From Flavobacterium sp. NG2 (GTDB lineage Bacteria; Bacteroidota; Bacteroidia; Flavobacteriales; Flavobacteriaceae): a stretch of 64,000 nucleotides of DNA. A program made the position numbers and the translations under genes. The stretch covers positions 1,528,001-1,592,000 of the forward strand of contig NZ_CP139420.1 in assembly GCF_034119845.1 (NCBI RefSeq). The letters run 5' to 3'. Below, in pieces: positions 62,761 to 64,000 of the stretch. Within the stretch, counting starts at the first letter, position 1. Each line of letters opens with the position of its first letter. A model generated the notes under the pieces. That model saw only the letters and a list, made by a program, of their open reading frames with translations. It searched no databases and was not told where the DNA came from.

Positions 62761-63099
62761 TTATTGTGCTGCAGCAGCTTTAGCAGCGTTTTCTTTTTCT
62801 TTTAATTCCTTTTTCAACTGTCTTTGTTCTTTAGTCAAAAGATTGCTGATTTCTTTGTCGATTTCTTTAGATTTTACTTTGTTGTCTTCAACGTGGTCTG
62901 GGTTTTCCTTATCATCTTTTTTAAGTTCTCCCTTAGCCTCTAGCATCGGTTTTATTTTTGCTTGTTGGTCAGGAGTCAAAGTCAATTCAGTAGCCATTTT
63001 CTCTAATGTTTTTTCAGCATAGCTTTGCTTCTTTTTCCCATCTTGTGCAAATCCAGTTAAGCTAACAGCTAATAAAGCTGCGATAATTAATTTTTTCAT
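62761..63099 (-). CDS. small secreted helical protein, Spy/CpxP-like, paralogue 2
   Basis: From ATG 63099 (MKKLIIAALLAVSLTGFAQ) the 112-residue protein has a signal peptide nearly identical to that of paralogue 1. The body is MATELTLTPDQQAKIKPMLEA, EKEIDKEISNLLTKEQRQLKKELKEKENAAKAAAAQ. The longer upstream frame (to 63141) adds an unlikely basic piece before the signal. The two genes are tandem copies that have diverged. Confidence 0.72.
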   Translation of the reverse strand: MKKLIIAALLAVSLTGFAQDGKKKQSYAEKTLEKMATELTLTPDQQAKIKPMLEAKGELKKDDKENPDHVEDNKVKSKEIDKEISNLLTKEQRQLKKELKEKENAAKAAAAQ

Positions 63100-63545
63100 T
63101 TTGTTGTTAAGTTTTTGAGTTAATTTGTTTTTAGGGTTCAAAAAAGGTTTTGTTATCCCTTGTAAAACTGAGGTAAATGTATAAATATTTTGAATTCAAA
63201 AAATAAATTAATCGCTTATTTTTTAGGAGGTTATTTGCGATATTATTGCTATTTATTAACTTAAAACACTGTTAAAAATTATATTTAATTTAAAGAATGT
63301 TTTTGTTTGGTATCAAAATAATAAATGTCATTTTTGGGATTGATTTGGTTTTGTAAAATAAGAGTGTGAAAAAAATCTAAAATATAACTAAAAGCTGTTT
63401 TTTACTATGTGTAGCAAAGAGGTTTTGTGTAGTTAAAGTAGGGCAATAATAGTATTACTGTTTCATTTTTTTTTAAATGGATAATCAATAATTAGGTCAG
63501 AATCCTTTTGGAATTGTATTTTTGAAAAGAAATAAAAATATACTT
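63100..63545. other. intergenic region, no gene seen
   Basis: This AT-rich gap holds no convincing reading frame or RNA gene. It should carry the promoters of the divergent genes at 63099 (-) and 63546 (+). One -7 match is listed separately. Confidence 0.6.
63517..63524 (+). promoter_or_regulatory. -7 promoter element for moeA
   Basis: TATTTTTG is a full -7 match, 21 bp before the ATG at 63546. Confidence 0.55.
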
Positions 63546-64000
63546 ATGGTTAGTGTTCAAGAAGCTTTTTCGATACTCAAAAATAATGTGCCTGCTCTTA
63601 AGGTTGTAGAAATGTCTTTGACTTCAGCCAGGAAACACATTCTTGCCGAAGATTTGTATGCACCTATGAGTATGCCGCCTTTTCGACAATCAGCTATGGA
63701 TGGTTTTGCTTTGGGATTACATGATAGTTTAGAGTATGAAATTATTGGTGAAATTAAAGCCGGAGATGTGCATCAAGTTAATTTATTGCCGGGGCAGGCG
63801 GTTAAAATTTTTACAGGTGCGCCAGTTCCTGATTCAGCTCAAGCGGTTATGCAAATTGAAAAAGTAACCCAAGAGGGAAGGGTCTTAAAGTTGGTTGAGG
63901 CTCCTAAATTAAATATGAACATTCGTCCTATTGGAGAACAAAACAGCAAAGGGGATTTGGCTCTACAAAAAGGAACCCAACTTAATGCAGCTTGTATTGG
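63546..64000 (+). CDS. moeA: molybdopterin molybdenumtransferase, 5' part
   Basis: The gene runs off the window end after about 151 codons. The visible part has VSVQEAFSILKNNV, the family's first block, then SMPPFRQSAMDGFAL, GEIKAGDV, IFTGAPVPDSAQAVMQIE and NIRPIGEQNSKGD. These are the N-terminal and domain-II marks of MoeA, which inserts molybdate into adenylated molybdopterin. The frame is open and no stop is seen. Confidence 0.93.
   Translation, partial: MVSVQEAFSILKNNVPALKVVEMSLTSARKHILAEDLYAPMSMPPFRQSAMDGFALGLHDSLEYEIIGEIKAGDVHQVNLLPGQAVKIFTGAPVPDSAQAVMQIEKVTQEGRVLKLVEAPKLNMNIRPIGEQNSKGDLALQKGTQLNAACI

Overview
The window looks like chromosomal DNA of a Flavobacterium-type Bacteroidota. 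The DNA is AT-rich. Many exported proteins have signal peptides ending in Ala-Gln or similar, and one carries a type IX secretion (T9SS) sorting tail. Several genes are preceded by the Bacteroidota -7 promoter element TAnnTTTG, and the outer-membrane genes are typical of the group (TonB-type barrel, TamB, lipidated TamA-like TamL). Species cannot be fixed from the sequence alone.

Layout. 0-6 kb: waaA, a DegT-type sugar aminotransferase, a two-gene secreted lyase/esterase unit, fabD. 6-7.4 kb: an IS110-family insertion sequence with a structured 5' non-coding end that may be a bridge RNA. 7.4-11.6 kb: a small Fe-S protein, a TruC-like pseudouridine synthase, a cluster of two intact initiator tRNA genes around a broken third copy, then era and der. 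11.6-20.6 kb: an outer-membrane barrel protein, a porin, an Rrf2 regulator, a LemA/TPM cluster, a MerR regulator and an M23 peptidase. 20.9-26.3 kb: alaS, which seems to carry an in-frame piece of a dispersed palindromic repeat, then exported proteins and a GSCFA protein.

26.3-41.1 kb is a compact regulatory island. It holds two sensor histidine kinases with related catalytic cores, one NarL-type response regulator, an exported TPR-CHAT (caspase-like) protein, two exported MORN-repeat proteins and several exported or membrane proteins of unknown function. Three transcription units in it share the same 18-bp near-palindrome, each placed exactly 30 nt before the end of a TTTG -7 core. This is best read as the operator of the local two-component system.

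41.2-49.3 kb: a DUF4230 protein and the tamB-tamL pair. 49.7-55.1 kb: a type VI-B CRISPR-Cas locus, with an array of 27 repeats and 26 spacers next to a convergently oriented 1190-residue Cas13b bearing two HEPN motifs. No csx27/csx28-like accessory gene and no cas1/cas2 are visible. Two adjacent spacers occur twice in the array. Beyond it lie an orphan antitoxin-like gene, a group III truncated globin, ilvA, DUF4136 and DUF5522 proteins, a minimal HExxH membrane protein, a PLP-dependent deaminase, a glucosaminidase, hemL, two small secreted paralogues and the 5' part of moeA, cut by the window end.

At least two dispersed repeat families run through the window: hairpin elements with conserved ends at about 5.9, 10.1, 20.7 and 49.4 kb, and a palindrome built on GGACAGGTCG at 10.0 kb and inside alaS at 21.7 kb.
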